A stretch of DNA of 16,550 nucleotides from Prolixibacteraceae bacterium (GTDB taxonomy: Bacteria; Bacteroidota; Bacteroidia; Bacteroidales; Prolixibacteraceae): the NCBI GenBank assembly GCA_016788685.1, contig JAEUSS010000528.1, positions 1 through 16,550 of the forward strand. The letters are read 5' to 3'. The position numbers and the translations under genes were made by a program. The notes below the pieces were generated by a model, which searched no databases, was not told the DNA's origin, and saw only the letters and a list, made by a program, of their open reading frames with translations. This document shows positions 1-7,510 of the stretch, piece after piece; positions within the stretch are counted from its first letter, which is position 1; every line of letters starts with the position of its first letter.

Positions 1-2
1 AT

Positions 3-206
3 GCTGAAAGAAAGCAACGTGAAATAATAAAATCTTCGTCACGCCAATATCAATTCGCAAGCAGATTTTATCATTTTGAGAAAACAACCACATCCACAAA
101 AGCAATCAAACATCTAATTACCAACAATTTAACCCGACAGACTTCTGCTGGCACAGGCATTGCCATGTCTTATCCCGAAAGTCAAAGCCTATTACAATCC
201 GACTAA
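3..206 (+). other. Open frame at the left edge, possibly the tail of an upstream gene
   Basis: The frame is open from the window edge to a TAA at 204-206, giving 67 codons with no start needed. The translation is rich in Ser, Thr, Gln and Lys and shows no motif I recognise. Two other short frames compete in the same stretch: a nine-codon frame from 1 to 27, and an ATG-less frame from about 133 to 261 whose translation (KVKAYYNPTKEGLLFG) looks somewhat protein-like. The stretch may be the end of an upstream gene, a decayed gene, or non-coding DNA. I cannot decide between these from the window alone. Confidence 0.15.
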
Positions 207-272
207 GGAAGGCTTGCTGTTCGGAACTTTAAAAAGACAAATAAACAATTCATTCAATTAACACAAAAGGCA

Positions 273-1184
273 ATGGAAAAGACAAAAAAAATGCAACTGG
301 GGACAATCATACTTGCAGCAGTACTAGTGATTGCAGGCATCATCGGATCGGTATATGTACTCAATCAAAAAGATGCGCAGATAAATTCTTTAATGATGGA
401 AAAAAATGATCTGAGCCAAATGATGCAACAGAAAGATTCGGTTTTGAATGATGTGGAAACTTCATTCAACGAAATTGAAGACAATCTGAACCTGATCAAG
501 GAAAAAAGAAACCTGATCTCGATGACGCGGGCCGAAGGCGGAAAAAACCGGAAGCAGGCTATCATTGACGACATCAACATGCTCAATACCTTGCTGGAAG
601 AAAACAACAGAAAGATGGCCGAACTGGAGCAAAAACTGAAAAAATCAGGATTGAATTTAAAGTCATATGAAAAAAGGCTTCAGGCTTTAAATGAAACTAT
701 CGAAAGCCAGAATACCGAAATCGCAGAATTGAAAAAAATGGTTGAAGACAAAAATGTCAGTCTGGCAGAACTCAACACCAAAGTTGAAAATATGGATCAG
801 GATCTGAAAAAGCAGGCTGATACGATCACTTACAAACAATCACAAATCGTAGATAAAACAAACAAACTGAATACGGCGCATGTTGCTCTCGGGACATTCA
901 AAGAATTGAAAGCAGAAGGCATATTGGATCGTGAAGGAGGAATCTTGGGAATCGGGAGCAACAAAGCCATTCAGGAAAACTTTGATCCTAAACATTTCAA
1001 AGAACTGGACATTCGTCAAACCAAAACGATCGCAGTAAACGCCAAGAAAGCAGTTGTGATCTCGGAACATCCCAACAATTCGTATAAACTGATTGAGGAA
1101 AACGGCCAGATTGCTTACCTGGAAATAAAAGATCCGCAGGAATTCTGGAGAATCTCGAAATACGCGGTCATTCAGGTGAAATAA
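273..1184 (+). CDS. Membrane-anchored coiled-coil protein of unknown function
   Basis: This 303-residue protein has a short basic N-terminus (MEKTKK), one hydrophobic segment at about residues 9-31, and a long heptad-like stretch rich in Glu, Lys, Leu, Asn and Gln from about 33 to 205. A compact C-terminal part (about 206-303) contains GILDREGGILGIGSN, then LDIRQTKTI, and ends near EFWRISKYAV. No lipobox or cleavage site is evident, so the N-terminal helix is probably an anchor with the rest in the periplasm; that topology is inferred. I see no cysteine in the protein. Similar proteins with this C-terminal pattern are familiar to me as conserved hypotheticals in Bacteroidota, but I know no assigned function. 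An in-frame ATG at 291 is an alternative start that would keep the membrane helix. The gene appears to stand alone and converges on kbl. Confidence 0.85.
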   Translation: MEKTKKMQLGTIILAAVLVIAGIIGSVYVLNQKDAQINSLMMEKNDLSQMMQQKDSVLNDVETSFNEIEDNLNLIKEKRNLISMTRAEGGKNRKQAIIDDINMLNTLLEENNRKMAELEQKLKKSGLNLKSYEKRLQALNETIESQNTEIAELKKMVEDKNVSLAELNTKVENMDQDLKKQADTITYKQSQIVDKTNKLNTAHVALGTFKELKAEGILDREGGILGIGSNKAIQENFDPKHFKELDIRQTKTIAVNAKKAVVISEHPNNSYKLIEENGQIAYLEIKDPQEFWRISKYAVIQVK

Positions 1185-1347
1185 ATCAGAACACTTCGTG
1201 CTATCCCCGCTTCAATTTCAAAGAAAAAATACACGCCATGAAGAATCTAAATAACTCATATACCCGAAATTGAAGTTAAAGGATGCATGAATCACTGGGC
1301 AATTTTGCAGGGCTTTAACTCAGCCCAAGGAAATTGTACTATATATA

Positions 1348-1381
1348 AAAGGCTGTCCGTGCAACGTACCGGACAGCCTTT
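1348..1381. terminator. Hairpin between convergent genes, probable terminator of kbl
   Basis: A perfect 12-bp inverted repeat, AAAGGCTGTCCG at 1348-1359 and its complement at 1370-1381, flanks a 10-base loop. Read on the minus strand, the stem runs into TTTTATATATAG, so it suits the end of kbl, whose stop lies about 45 bases before it. On the plus strand it is followed by TTTCACTATTTT and could also stop transcription from the coiled-coil gene. Confidence 0.8.
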
Positions 1382-1427
1382 CACTATTTTAGTTCCCGAC
1401 ATGAAAACCGAGACGAGCATTCTGCAA

Positions 1428-2615
1428 TCAGATAATGCCGAGTGATTTTCCGACTTTAACAAATGCATCAACCGCCTGATCAATCTGTTCTTTGGTGTGA
1501 GCAGCCGATAACTGCACCCTGATGCGGGCCCGACCTTTGGGCACAACCGGAAAAACGAAACCAATCACATAAATTCCTTCCTTCAGCAGCTCATCGGCAA
1601 ATTTAACGGCCAGCGGTGCATCGTAAATCATCACCGGAACAATGGCTGTCGTACCTTTCACCAAATCAAATCCGGCAGCTTCCATCTTTCCGCGGAAATA
1701 ATTGGCATTCTCCATCGTACGTACCGGAAGTTCAGCTGATTCAGTGAGCAAATCGAGTACTTTGGATGTCGCACCAACGGTTGCCGGAGCCAGGGTATTC
1801 GAAAACAAATACGGGCGAGACCGTTGACGAAGCATTTCAATGATTTCTTTCCGGCCTGAAGTACAACCACCGTTTCCTCCTCCTAAAGCTTTTCCGAAGG
1901 TAGTCGTGATGATGTCAATTTTTCCGAGCAAACCGAAATGTTCGGCAGTTCCCCTTCCGGTTGCACCAATATAGCCCGAAGCATGCGAATCATCGACCAT
2001 GATCAGTGCGTCGTATTTTTCGCAGAGGGCAACAATCTCCGGAAGTTTGGCCAGATCACCATCCATCGAAAACACACCGTCAGTCACCACCAACCGGTAT
2101 TTGGCCGACTGCGCTTCTTTCAGGCAATTTTCCAGCTCATTCATGTCGGCATGTTTATAACGGGCACGCTGCGCTTTGCATAGCCTTACGCCATCGATGA
2201 TTGACGCATGGTTCAGCTCGTCGGAGATGATGATGCTGTCATCGCCCAGCAAAGGTTCAAAAACACCGCCGTTGGCATCAAAAGCGGCGCAATACAATAT
2301 GGTGTCTTCCGTTCCCAGAAAATCGGAAACTTTTTGCTCCAGTTCTTTGTGAATTTGTTGTGTCCCGCAGATAAACCGAACCGATGAAAGTCCAAACCCC
2401 CACTCGTCCATTGTTTTCTGGGCAGCTTTAATTACTTCCGGATGATTGGCTAAGCCAAGGTAATTGTTGGCACAAAAATTTAAGACCTGCTTTCCGCCCG
2501 AAACCGATATCTCCGAACTTTGTGATGATGTGATGATTCGCTCATTTTTATACAAACCTTGCACTTTTAGTTCTTCAAGAGTTTGTGCTAAATCTTGTTG
2601 CATTTTTCCGTACAT
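1428..2615 (-). CDS. kbl: Glycine C-acetyltransferase (2-amino-3-ketobutyrate CoA ligase)
   Basis: This 395-residue enzyme is close in length to the E. coli protein (398). It is a cytoplasmic PLP-dependent fold-type I transferase of the alpha-oxoamine synthase family. It cleaves 2-amino-3-oxobutyrate with CoA into glycine and acetyl-CoA, the second step of threonine breakdown after threonine dehydrogenase. Visible landmarks are the N-terminal NFCANNYLGLANHPEV block (46-61), the substrate and cofactor motif SDELNHASIIDG (131-142), VDDSHASG (207-214) with the cofactor-binding Asp and His, and TTFGKALGGGNGG (238-250), where Lys242 should carry PLP. The start MYGKM matches the usual form in this phylum; an ATG four codons later is possible. 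No threonine dehydrogenase gene lies within the window. Related enzymes (serine palmitoyltransferase, AONS) share the fold, but the overall sequence reads as Kbl. Confidence 0.95.
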   Translation of the reverse strand: MYGKMQQDLAQTLEELKVQGLYKNERIITSSQSSEISVSGGKQVLNFCANNYLGLANHPEVIKAAQKTMDEWGFGLSSVRFICGTQQIHKELEQKVSDFLGTEDTILYCAAFDANGGVFEPLLGDDSIIISDELNHASIIDGVRLCKAQRARYKHADMNELENCLKEAQSAKYRLVVTDGVFSMDGDLAKLPEIVALCEKYDALIMVDDSHASGYIGATGRGTAEHFGLLGKIDIITTTFGKALGGGNGGCTSGRKEIIEMLRQRSRPYLFSNTLAPATVGATSKVLDLLTESAELPVRTMENANYFRGKMEAAGFDLVKGTTAIVPVMIYDAPLAVKFADELLKEGIYVIGFVFPVVPKGRARIRVQLSAAHTKEQIDQAVDAFVKVGKSLGII

Positions 2616-2963
2616 ATTCCGAATATTAAATTTTGAAACAAAGTAACCGATTCATCCATTAAAAAAAAGTGATAAATGGCAGTCGTCTGAACGGCGCGCC
2701 CTTATTCGTTTGCCGGCAACAGGTTACAAATGCAAATTTTATCTTTTTAGCAATTCTTTTTCAGTTATTCGGAAAATAAAATAACTTTCCGGCATAATTC
2801 TGCGTTTTTCCATTCTTTGACAACTCTTTTCGGGGAAGATTTCCGAATGAAAAAATCAGAATTTAAAGTCGAAAAAGTTGTTTGAACAAATGGATTTTCA
2901 TTTATATTCGCCGCTGAAGAATTATCTACTTTTTTTCATATAATTGCACTAAAATATTAATCA
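2616..2963. other. 348-base divergent intergenic region
   Basis: This AT-rich gap lies between the starts of kbl (minus) and the acidic-tailed protein (plus). It holds the plus-strand promoter described separately at 2881-2910. For kbl the best minus-strand -7 candidate is TTACTTTG (plus positions 2639-2646), one base off the consensus and without a good -33 box. An isolated GGCGCGCC palindrome sits at 2693-2700. I see no convincing open frame or structured RNA in the gap. Confidence 0.5.
2881..2910 (+). promoter_or_regulatory. Bacteroidota-type promoter for the acidic-tailed protein
   Basis: TTTG at 2881-2884 is followed after 18 bases by TATATTCG at 2903-2910, one base from the phylum -7 consensus TAnnTTTG. 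Transcription would start near 2917, giving a leader of roughly 45 bases before the ATG at 2964. The 18-base spacing is the same as in the promoter upstream of the S46 peptidase gene. Confidence 0.7.
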
Positions 2964-3362
2964 ATGAATGCAAACAAACCCAGAGTTATTAAGGATTACG
3001 ACAAGCTGGATCCGGAAATTCAGGAAAAAATAAAACTTGAATATCCAAGCGGATACAGTGAGAACCTGATCTATTTTACCAACAAAGATGGCAAGCGGGT
3101 AAGTGCACTGCCTTTCGAAACAGAAGATAAATACTATCTGGTTCGGATGACCATATATGAAGCTGAGAAAATTATCGAGGAAGATGACGATTACGACAGC
3201 ACAGGTTCGCTCAAGGATAGCGCGAAGGAAGAATACGAGAACAAGTATGCTGACGATGATATCCTTGCAGGTACTGATGACGTTGACGAAATTGACGATG
3301 TCGCCGATGATGATTTTGACGATGACGACGATGATTTTGACGACGATGCCGATGAAGATTAA
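2964..3362 (+). CDS. Conserved small protein with an aspartate-rich C-terminal tail
   Basis: This 132-residue protein has two parts. Residues 1-73 look like a small folded domain, with KPRVIKDYDKLDPEIQEKIKLEYPSG at 5-30 and FTNKDGKRVSALPFETEDKYYLVRMT at 38-63. The remainder is low-complexity and very acidic. The last 30 or so residues are almost only Asp with occasional Phe, Val, Ala and Glu, and the tail includes a 21-bp tandem repeat encoding DDDFDDD. No signal peptide or membrane segment is seen, so it is probably cytoplasmic. Closely similar proteins occur as hypotheticals across Bacteroidota; I know no assigned function. The tail suggests binding to a basic protein or to metal ions, but that is speculation. 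The gene has its own promoter and is convergent with rnhB. Confidence 0.88.
   Translation: MNANKPRVIKDYDKLDPEIQEKIKLEYPSGYSENLIYFTNKDGKRVSALPFETEDKYYLVRMTIYEAEKIIEEDDDYDSTGSLKDSAKEEYENKYADDDILAGTDDVDEIDDVADDDFDDDDDDFDDDADED
3309..3350 (+). repeat. Short in-frame tandem repeat, period 21 bp
   Basis: The 14-base string GATGATTTTGACGA occurs at 3309-3322 and again at 3330-3343, a spacing of 21 bases or seven codons. It encodes DDDFDDD twice in the acidic tail. It is probably a small in-frame duplication within low-complexity sequence, of a kind that may vary in copy number between strains. Confidence 0.6.
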
Positions 3363-3449
3363 TTGATGGCGGGTAACCGCATCATCCTTTAATTACTATC
3401 AAAATCAACATTTTGCAGAAGGCTTTTGTATGATGTATCAGGATGTTGA

Positions 3450-3466
3450 AAAAGCAAGATGCTTTT
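3450..3466. terminator. Small hairpin between convergent genes, possible terminator
   Basis: AAAAGCA (3450-3456), loop AGA, and TGCTTTT (3460-3466) form a perfect 7-bp stem. On the minus strand it ends in GCTTTTTC and could serve rnhB, although it lies about 85 bases past that stop. The stem is AT-rich, so this is a modest candidate. A second, imperfect stem just after the acidic-tail gene (from about 3364, GATGGCGG with CCGCATC) lacks a T-run. Confidence 0.35.
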
Positions 3467-3551
3467 CACTCCTGAATACACTACAGCCCGAAGCGTTTCC
3501 CTCCATTTTTCGTATTTGACAGAATTGCGCCCGCTTGATTCTGCTGTCTTT

Positions 3552-4163
3552 TCAAAAATCAAGTTTTAACTGGTCTCCCAGATTGGCAAATGTAAGCCGG
3601 TGATAAGGCGTGACACCTATTTCCCTGACCATTTTACGGTGATGTAAGGTTGGATATCCTTTATTTTTCAGCCAGTCGTATTGCGGAAACTGCTGATGAA
3701 TAGCATCCATGTAGTCGTCCCGGTAGGTTTTTGCCAGGACTGATGCAGCCGCGATCGGCAAAAATTTACCATCGCCTTTCACCACGCAGGTATGCGTTAT
3801 TTCAGGATAAGCTTTAAACCGGTTACCATCAATAAGCAAGTGTTCGGGAGTCAGCCGCAGTTGCGCAACAGCCCGGTGCATGGCCAGAAATGATGCATTT
3901 AAAATATTGATGCGGTCAATCTCATGATTGTCAACTATACCAACTGCAAAAGCCAGCGCCTGCTGCTCAATCACCGGGCGGAGCGCATAACGCTGTTTCT
4001 CGGTCAGCTTTTTTGAATCATTCAGCTGTTCGTTCTCAAAATCGGCCGGAAGAATTACCGCAGCGGCAAACACAGGCCCCGCCAGGCATCCACGCCCCGC
4101 CTCGTCGCAACCAGCTTCCAGTCTTCCTTCCTGCAGGTACAATTGTAGTTTATCTTTTTTCAC
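3552..4163 (-). CDS. rnhB: Ribonuclease HII
   Basis: This 203-residue protein has the usual length of the family. It cleaves RNA in RNA/DNA hybrids and removes single misincorporated ribonucleotides from DNA, acting in the cytoplasm with Mg2+ or Mn2+. The family signature is clear: [13 protein letters not shown] (19-31) with Asp20 and Glu21, then [11 protein letters not shown] (48-58), LLIDGNRF (109-116) with Asp112, and [13 protein letters not shown] (138-150), which supplies the last metal-binding Asp. The GRG next to DEA is the part that senses the ribonucleotide junction in this family. The gene starts 12 bases after the glycosyltransferase stop on the same strand, so the two are probably co-transcribed. 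RNase HI is encoded elsewhere in the window, so the cell has both types. Confidence 0.96.
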   Translation of the reverse strand: MKKDKLQLYLQEGRLEAGCDEAGRGCLAGPVFAAAVILPADFENEQLNDSKKLTEKQRYALRPVIEQQALAFAVGIVDNHEIDRINILNASFLAMHRAVAQLRLTPEHLLIDGNRFKAYPEITHTCVVKGDGKFLPIAAASVLAKTYRDDYMDAIHQQFPQYDWLKNKGYPTLHHRKMVREIGVTPYHRLTFANLGDQLKLDF

Positions 4164-4175
4164 TTTCTTTCTAAT

Positions 4176-5303
4176 TCAGTTTTTTACGCAATCCATCATA
4201 CTTTTCCACAGCAAACCGGCAGTTTGATCCCAGCTGAACTTTTCTTTTTGTGCGAACCCTTTTTCAACAAGCGATTCCCGAAGTTCTTTTTCGTGAAATA
4301 TCCGGGCCATTGCATCTGCAATCTGCCCGGCCGAAGACGGGTCGACATAGTAAACTGCATCTCCGCCAACTTCCGGCAACGATGTGGTGTTCGAGCAAAT
4401 GACAGGCACACCTGCGTTCATCGCCTCAATAACCGGGATGCCGAAACCTTCGAAAAACGGAACAAAAGTCAGGGCCAGCGCAGCACCCAAAACCTGTTGT
4501 AAATCCTCATTACTGAGCCTTCCTGTAAAAACAACGTCATCCTTGTGTTGCAGGCTGCGGTATATTTTCCTGATTCCCTTGGTTTTGAACATGCTCTCCC
4601 CCACAATCAGCAACTTCACATCCGACTCAGCCGAAGCACGAAAAGTGTCGTAAGCCAGCAACAACCCACAGATATTTTTCCGCGGATGCAGCGCACCGAT
4701 AAACAGAAAATACGACTTGCCACCCGAAAACCGGGCGCGGGTCATCTGCTGTTCATCTTCCGAAGTTGGCCGGTATCGCGTGTTTGCTCCGTTAAAGACC
4801 ACATCAATCTTATCATCCCCAATGCTGTAGGTTTCATGAATATCCTTCTTTGAAAAGAATGAAACGGTAACTATCCGTCGGGCCTTATGTGCAAACTTCG
4901 GGAAGAAATAATTGTAATAGGCCGATTTCAGCCAGGGCAGGTCCTTGGGACGGTGGACAAAATTAATGTCATGAATGGCTGCCAGCTGTTTCGTTTTCGT
5001 ATTCAGAGACAAATAGCCATCCGGAGAAAAAAACAGGTCAGCCTGATATTTCTTCAGAATACGCGGAATCTGAAACTCGAACCAGATGTACCACAACAGA
5101 GGATGCCGCGTTGGTGGTGCCAGCACAATCGGAGTTACGTTTCCGGAGAAGACAAATTCGTCAGCAAACGGGCGGTCGAAGATAAACAGAAACTGATGCT
5201 CCGGATGATTGCGGGTAATGCGTGATAAGGTCTCGCTCGTAAAGCAACCAATCCCTTCGAGTTTCCCACTAATCAACAACCGCGTATTTACTGCTATAAT
5301 CAT
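4176..5303 (-). CDS. GT4-family glycosyltransferase
   Basis: The chosen start gives 375 residues beginning MIIAVNTRLLISGKLEGIGC. A further in-frame ATG upstream at 5333 would add ten poorly matching residues and would place the start ahead of the -7 box, so I prefer 5303. The fold is GT-B, family GT4: an N-terminal acceptor domain with the glycine-rich loop near 13-19, and a C-terminal sugar-nucleotide domain with FIGALHPRKN (201-210), LLIVGE (231-236), VVFTGRLSNEDL (257-268), and the E-x7-E motif in FEGFGIPVIEAMNAGVPVI (284-302; Glu285 and Glu293). It should transfer a sugar from a nucleotide donor to a lipid-linked or glycan acceptor at the cytoplasmic face of the membrane. The exact sugar cannot be read from sequence. 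It is divergent from a flippase gene, which suggests surface polysaccharide synthesis. Confidence 0.92.
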   Translation of the reverse strand: MIIAVNTRLLISGKLEGIGCFTSETLSRITRNHPEHQFLFIFDRPFADEFVFSGNVTPIVLAPPTRHPLLWYIWFEFQIPRILKKYQADLFFSPDGYLSLNTKTKQLAAIHDINFVHRPKDLPWLKSAYYNYFFPKFAHKARRIVTVSFFSKKDIHETYSIGDDKIDVVFNGANTRYRPTSEDEQQMTRARFSGGKSYFLFIGALHPRKNICGLLLAYDTFRASAESDVKLLIVGESMFKTKGIRKIYRSLQHKDDVVFTGRLSNEDLQQVLGAALALTFVPFFEGFGIPVIEAMNAGVPVICSNTTSLPEVGGDAVYYVDPSSAGQIADAMARIFHEKELRESLVEKGFAQKEKFSWDQTAGLLWKSMMDCVKN

Positions 5304-5330
5304 AAAATTGGCTCTGTGGCGAAATGCAAT

Positions 5331-5338
5331 CAAAAGTA
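5331..5338 (-). promoter_or_regulatory. -7 box candidate for the glycosyltransferase-rnhB unit
   Basis: On the minus strand this reads TACTTTTG, matching TAnnTTTG. It would start transcription about 20 bases before the ATG at 5303. No good -33 TTTG lies at the expected distance, so the call is moderate. Confidence 0.45.
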
Positions 5339-5360
5339 CAAAGTCTGATCAAAAAAATTG

Positions 5361-5368
5361 TATTTTTG
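5361..5368 (+). promoter_or_regulatory. -7 box candidate for the flippase unit
   Basis: TATTTTTG matches TAnnTTTG and would give a leader of roughly 28 bases before the TTG start at 5403. No clear -33 TTTG is seen upstream. With the opposite box at 5331-5338 it would form a compact divergent promoter region of about 100 bases. Confidence 0.45.
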
Positions 5369-5402
5369 AACTACTTTAATCAAACCGGAAAAAGCCACCT
5401 GA

Positions 5403-6848
5403 TTGAAACGGAAGTTTATTACCAACCTTTTACTGCTCCTTTTTCTGAATGTTTTAATCAAACCTTTCTGGATATTCGGAATCGACCTCACGGTGCAAAA
5501 TATGGTGGGCGACGAAAGTTACGGATTGTACTTTTCGCTGCTCAGTTTCTCCATGCTCCTGAATATCCTGCTCGATCTCGGAATCACCAATTACAACAAC
5601 CGGAACATTGCCCAGCATAGTCAGTTGCTCAAAAAGCACATCAGCAACATCATCGGCTTAAAGCTTTTGCTGGCTGGTATTTATGCTGTGGTTTGTATCG
5701 TCACCGCCTTGCTGATCGGGTACAAAGAAGTTCAGCTTCACCTGCTGATATTCCTGATATTAAATCAGTTTCTCATCTCGTTCACTCTTTATTTGCGGTC
5801 GAACATCAGCGGCTTACACCTTTTCCGGACCGATAGTCTGTTGTCTGTACTCGACCGTTCGCTGATGATCGCGATATGCTCCGTCCTGTTATTTACCGAC
5901 ATCACCAACCACACGTTCCGGATTGAGTGGTTCGTTTACGCGCAGACGGCCGCCTATTTTGCCACCAGCATGATTACGCTCGGCGTTGTTCTGGCCCGGA
6001 CAGGGCGACTTCATTTTCATTTCGACCGCAAATTCTTCGTGGCCTTTCTCAAGAAAAGTTACCCGTATGCCTTGCTCATCCTGTTGATGTCGTTCTACAA
6101 CCGCATTGATTCGGTGCTGCTCGAACGTTTGTTGCCCGATGGTAAAGAACAAGCCGGAATATACGCCCACGCCTTCCGCCTGCTCGACGCCGTATCGATG
6201 TTTGGCGTTTTGTTTGCCGGGTTACTGCTGCCCATTTTTGCCCGGATGATCAAGCAAAAGGAAGACATCGGCCCGATGGTTCAATTCTCCTTTCTGCTGC
6301 TTTTCATTCCGGCGGTCATTATCAGCCTCTCGTCCGGATTTTACGATCACGAAATTATGATCCTGCTCAATTACAGCAACAGCCAGTTGTCGGCGTCTGT
6401 TTTCCGCCTGCTGATGCTTAGTTTTCCGGGCATTGCCGTTACGTACATTTTTGGCACTCTGCTCACAGCAAACGGCAGCATCAGGCAACTAAACCAAATG
6501 GCACTGACAGGAATGGCGCTGAACATCGGACTGAATTTATTCCTGATTCCTGAAATTCAGGCTTTAGGATCGGCCTGGGCCAGCCTGGCTACACAAACCT
6601 TCACCGCCCTGGCGCAAACCCTGATTGCAGTTCGTCTCCTGAAACTGAAGATCAGCTACCGGTTGACCGGCAAATTGATTCTGTTTGTTGGTTTTGTTTT
6701 CCTGTCGGGTTATTTTAGCAGGCAAATCGGACATTGGATGTGGGGTTATCTGCTCATGATCAGTACCAGCGCCCTGTTTGCATTCCTGACCCGGTTAATT
6801 AACCTGAAAGCTTTAACCGAAATTATACAAAACAAACAGCAAGCATGA
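5403..6848 (+). CDS. Polysaccharide flippase, Wzx-like (MOP superfamily), TTG start
   Basis: This 481-residue, strongly hydrophobic protein has about a dozen predicted membrane helices, typical of Wzx/MATE-type lipid-linked oligosaccharide exporters. They move undecaprenyl-linked glycans from the cytoplasmic to the periplasmic face. The N-terminus, MKRKFITNLLLLLFLNVLIK then PFWIFGIDLTVQNMVGDESYGLYF and LLDLGITNYNNRNIA, matches the conserved start of Bacteroidota flippases, so translation almost certainly begins at the TTG at 5403. An in-frame TGA lies directly before it, which excludes any earlier start, and the next ATG is more than 30 codons inside the conserved region. The last four bases (ATGA) overlap the next gene. 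Substrate specificity cannot be read from sequence. The divergent GT4 gene and downstream uppP support a surface-glycan role. Confidence 0.92.
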   Translation: MKRKFITNLLLLLFLNVLIKPFWIFGIDLTVQNMVGDESYGLYFSLLSFSMLLNILLDLGITNYNNRNIAQHSQLLKKHISNIIGLKLLLAGIYAVVCIVTALLIGYKEVQLHLLIFLILNQFLISFTLYLRSNISGLHLFRTDSLLSVLDRSLMIAICSVLLFTDITNHTFRIEWFVYAQTAAYFATSMITLGVVLARTGRLHFHFDRKFFVAFLKKSYPYALLILLMSFYNRIDSVLLERLLPDGKEQAGIYAHAFRLLDAVSMFGVLFAGLLLPIFARMIKQKEDIGPMVQFSFLLLFIPAVIISLSSGFYDHEIMILLNYSNSQLSASVFRLLMLSFPGIAVTYIFGTLLTANGSIRQLNQMALTGMALNIGLNLFLIPEIQALGSAWASLATQTFTALAQTLIAVRLLKLKISYRLTGKLILFVGFVFLSGYFSRQIGHWMWGYLLMISTSALFAFLTRLINLKALTEIIQNKQQA

Positions 6849-7486
6849 AAAAAAAGCTGACTCCTGAAGACCTTCAAAACAACAATGAATTCGAGTTGCT
6901 GGCCGAAGTATCGCATCAAAAGCTGCGTGAGTTTGTCATCGAGCAAATCGTCGAAGAAAAACACATCATCCGGATTTATTCAGTCTACCAGATAGTCATG
7001 GTGTTGCTGTTCACCTACCTGTTCACCCGCAGCATCGTACTTGCCGTTAAAGGCTACTCCGAATACCTGATTGCTGTTGGCGCGGCGCTGCTATTTTCGT
7101 TCACTTTGCTGATCGTTATCCACGAGCTGCTGCACGCCCTCGCCTATTTATTAACCGGAGCCCGAAGAGTTTCGTTTGGGCTTATCCTGAAAAAATTTAT
7201 CTTTTATGCGCTGGCCGACCGACAGGTTATTGCATCAAAGGCTTTTCATGCAGTTGCCCTGGCGCCGTTTATTGTCGTTAAGCTGATCACCCTGGTTGGC
7301 TTTATACAATTTTATAACAATCCTCCCATGTATTTTTTCCTGAGCGTAATGTGCCTGCATTCATTGTTTTGTGCGGGTGACATAGCCATGCTGGCTTTTT
7401 ATAATTTACACCGGGGCAAGGAAATTTACAATTTTGATAACCGGAGCGAAGGAAAAACCTATTTTTACACCCGAATAAAAAAATAA
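6845..7486 (+). CDS. DUF3267 membrane metallopeptidase-like protein
   Basis: This 213-residue protein has a charged N-terminal arm (1-40) followed by about four hydrophobic segments (near 42-68, 74-92, 130-155 and 156-176). A zincin motif, VIHELLHALAYLLTGARRV (91-109), has His93, Glu94 and His97 set at the membrane. LHSLFCAGDIAML (161-173) offers Asp169 as a possible third metal ligand, as in site-2-protease-like enzymes. The pattern fits the DUF3267 family, described as putative zincin peptidases; I know of no proven substrate. Its ATG overlaps the flippase stop, implying translational coupling, and uppP follows 24 bases later. That suggests a role tied to envelope glycan export or its regulation, which is inference from position only. 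Confidence 0.85.
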   Translation: MKKKLTPEDLQNNNEFELLAEVSHQKLREFVIEQIVEEKHIIRIYSVYQIVMVLLFTYLFTRSIVLAVKGYSEYLIAVGAALLFSFTLLIVIHELLHALAYLLTGARRVSFGLILKKFIFYALADRQVIASKAFHAVALAPFIVVKLITLVGFIQFYNNPPMYFFLSVMCLHSLFCAGDIAMLAFYNLHRGKEIYNFDNRSEGKTYFYTRIKK

Positions 7487-7510
7487 TCAAACACACCCGA
7501 AAACACATTT

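Noticed and set aside
2620..2627. AATATTCG (minus strand) as the kbl -7 box
   Set aside because: It lies only five bases from the ATG, which would make the transcript leaderless, and no -33 TTTG sits at 18 bases.
3157..3366. 69-codon frame overlapping the acidic-tail gene in another frame
   Set aside because: Its Met/Thr/Leu-rich translation results from reading the GAT/GAC repeats out of frame.
5304..5333. Upstream ATG adding 10 residues to the glycosyltransferase
   Set aside because: The extra residues do not resemble the family N-terminus, and the later ATG starts directly at the first beta-strand (MIIAVNTRLL).
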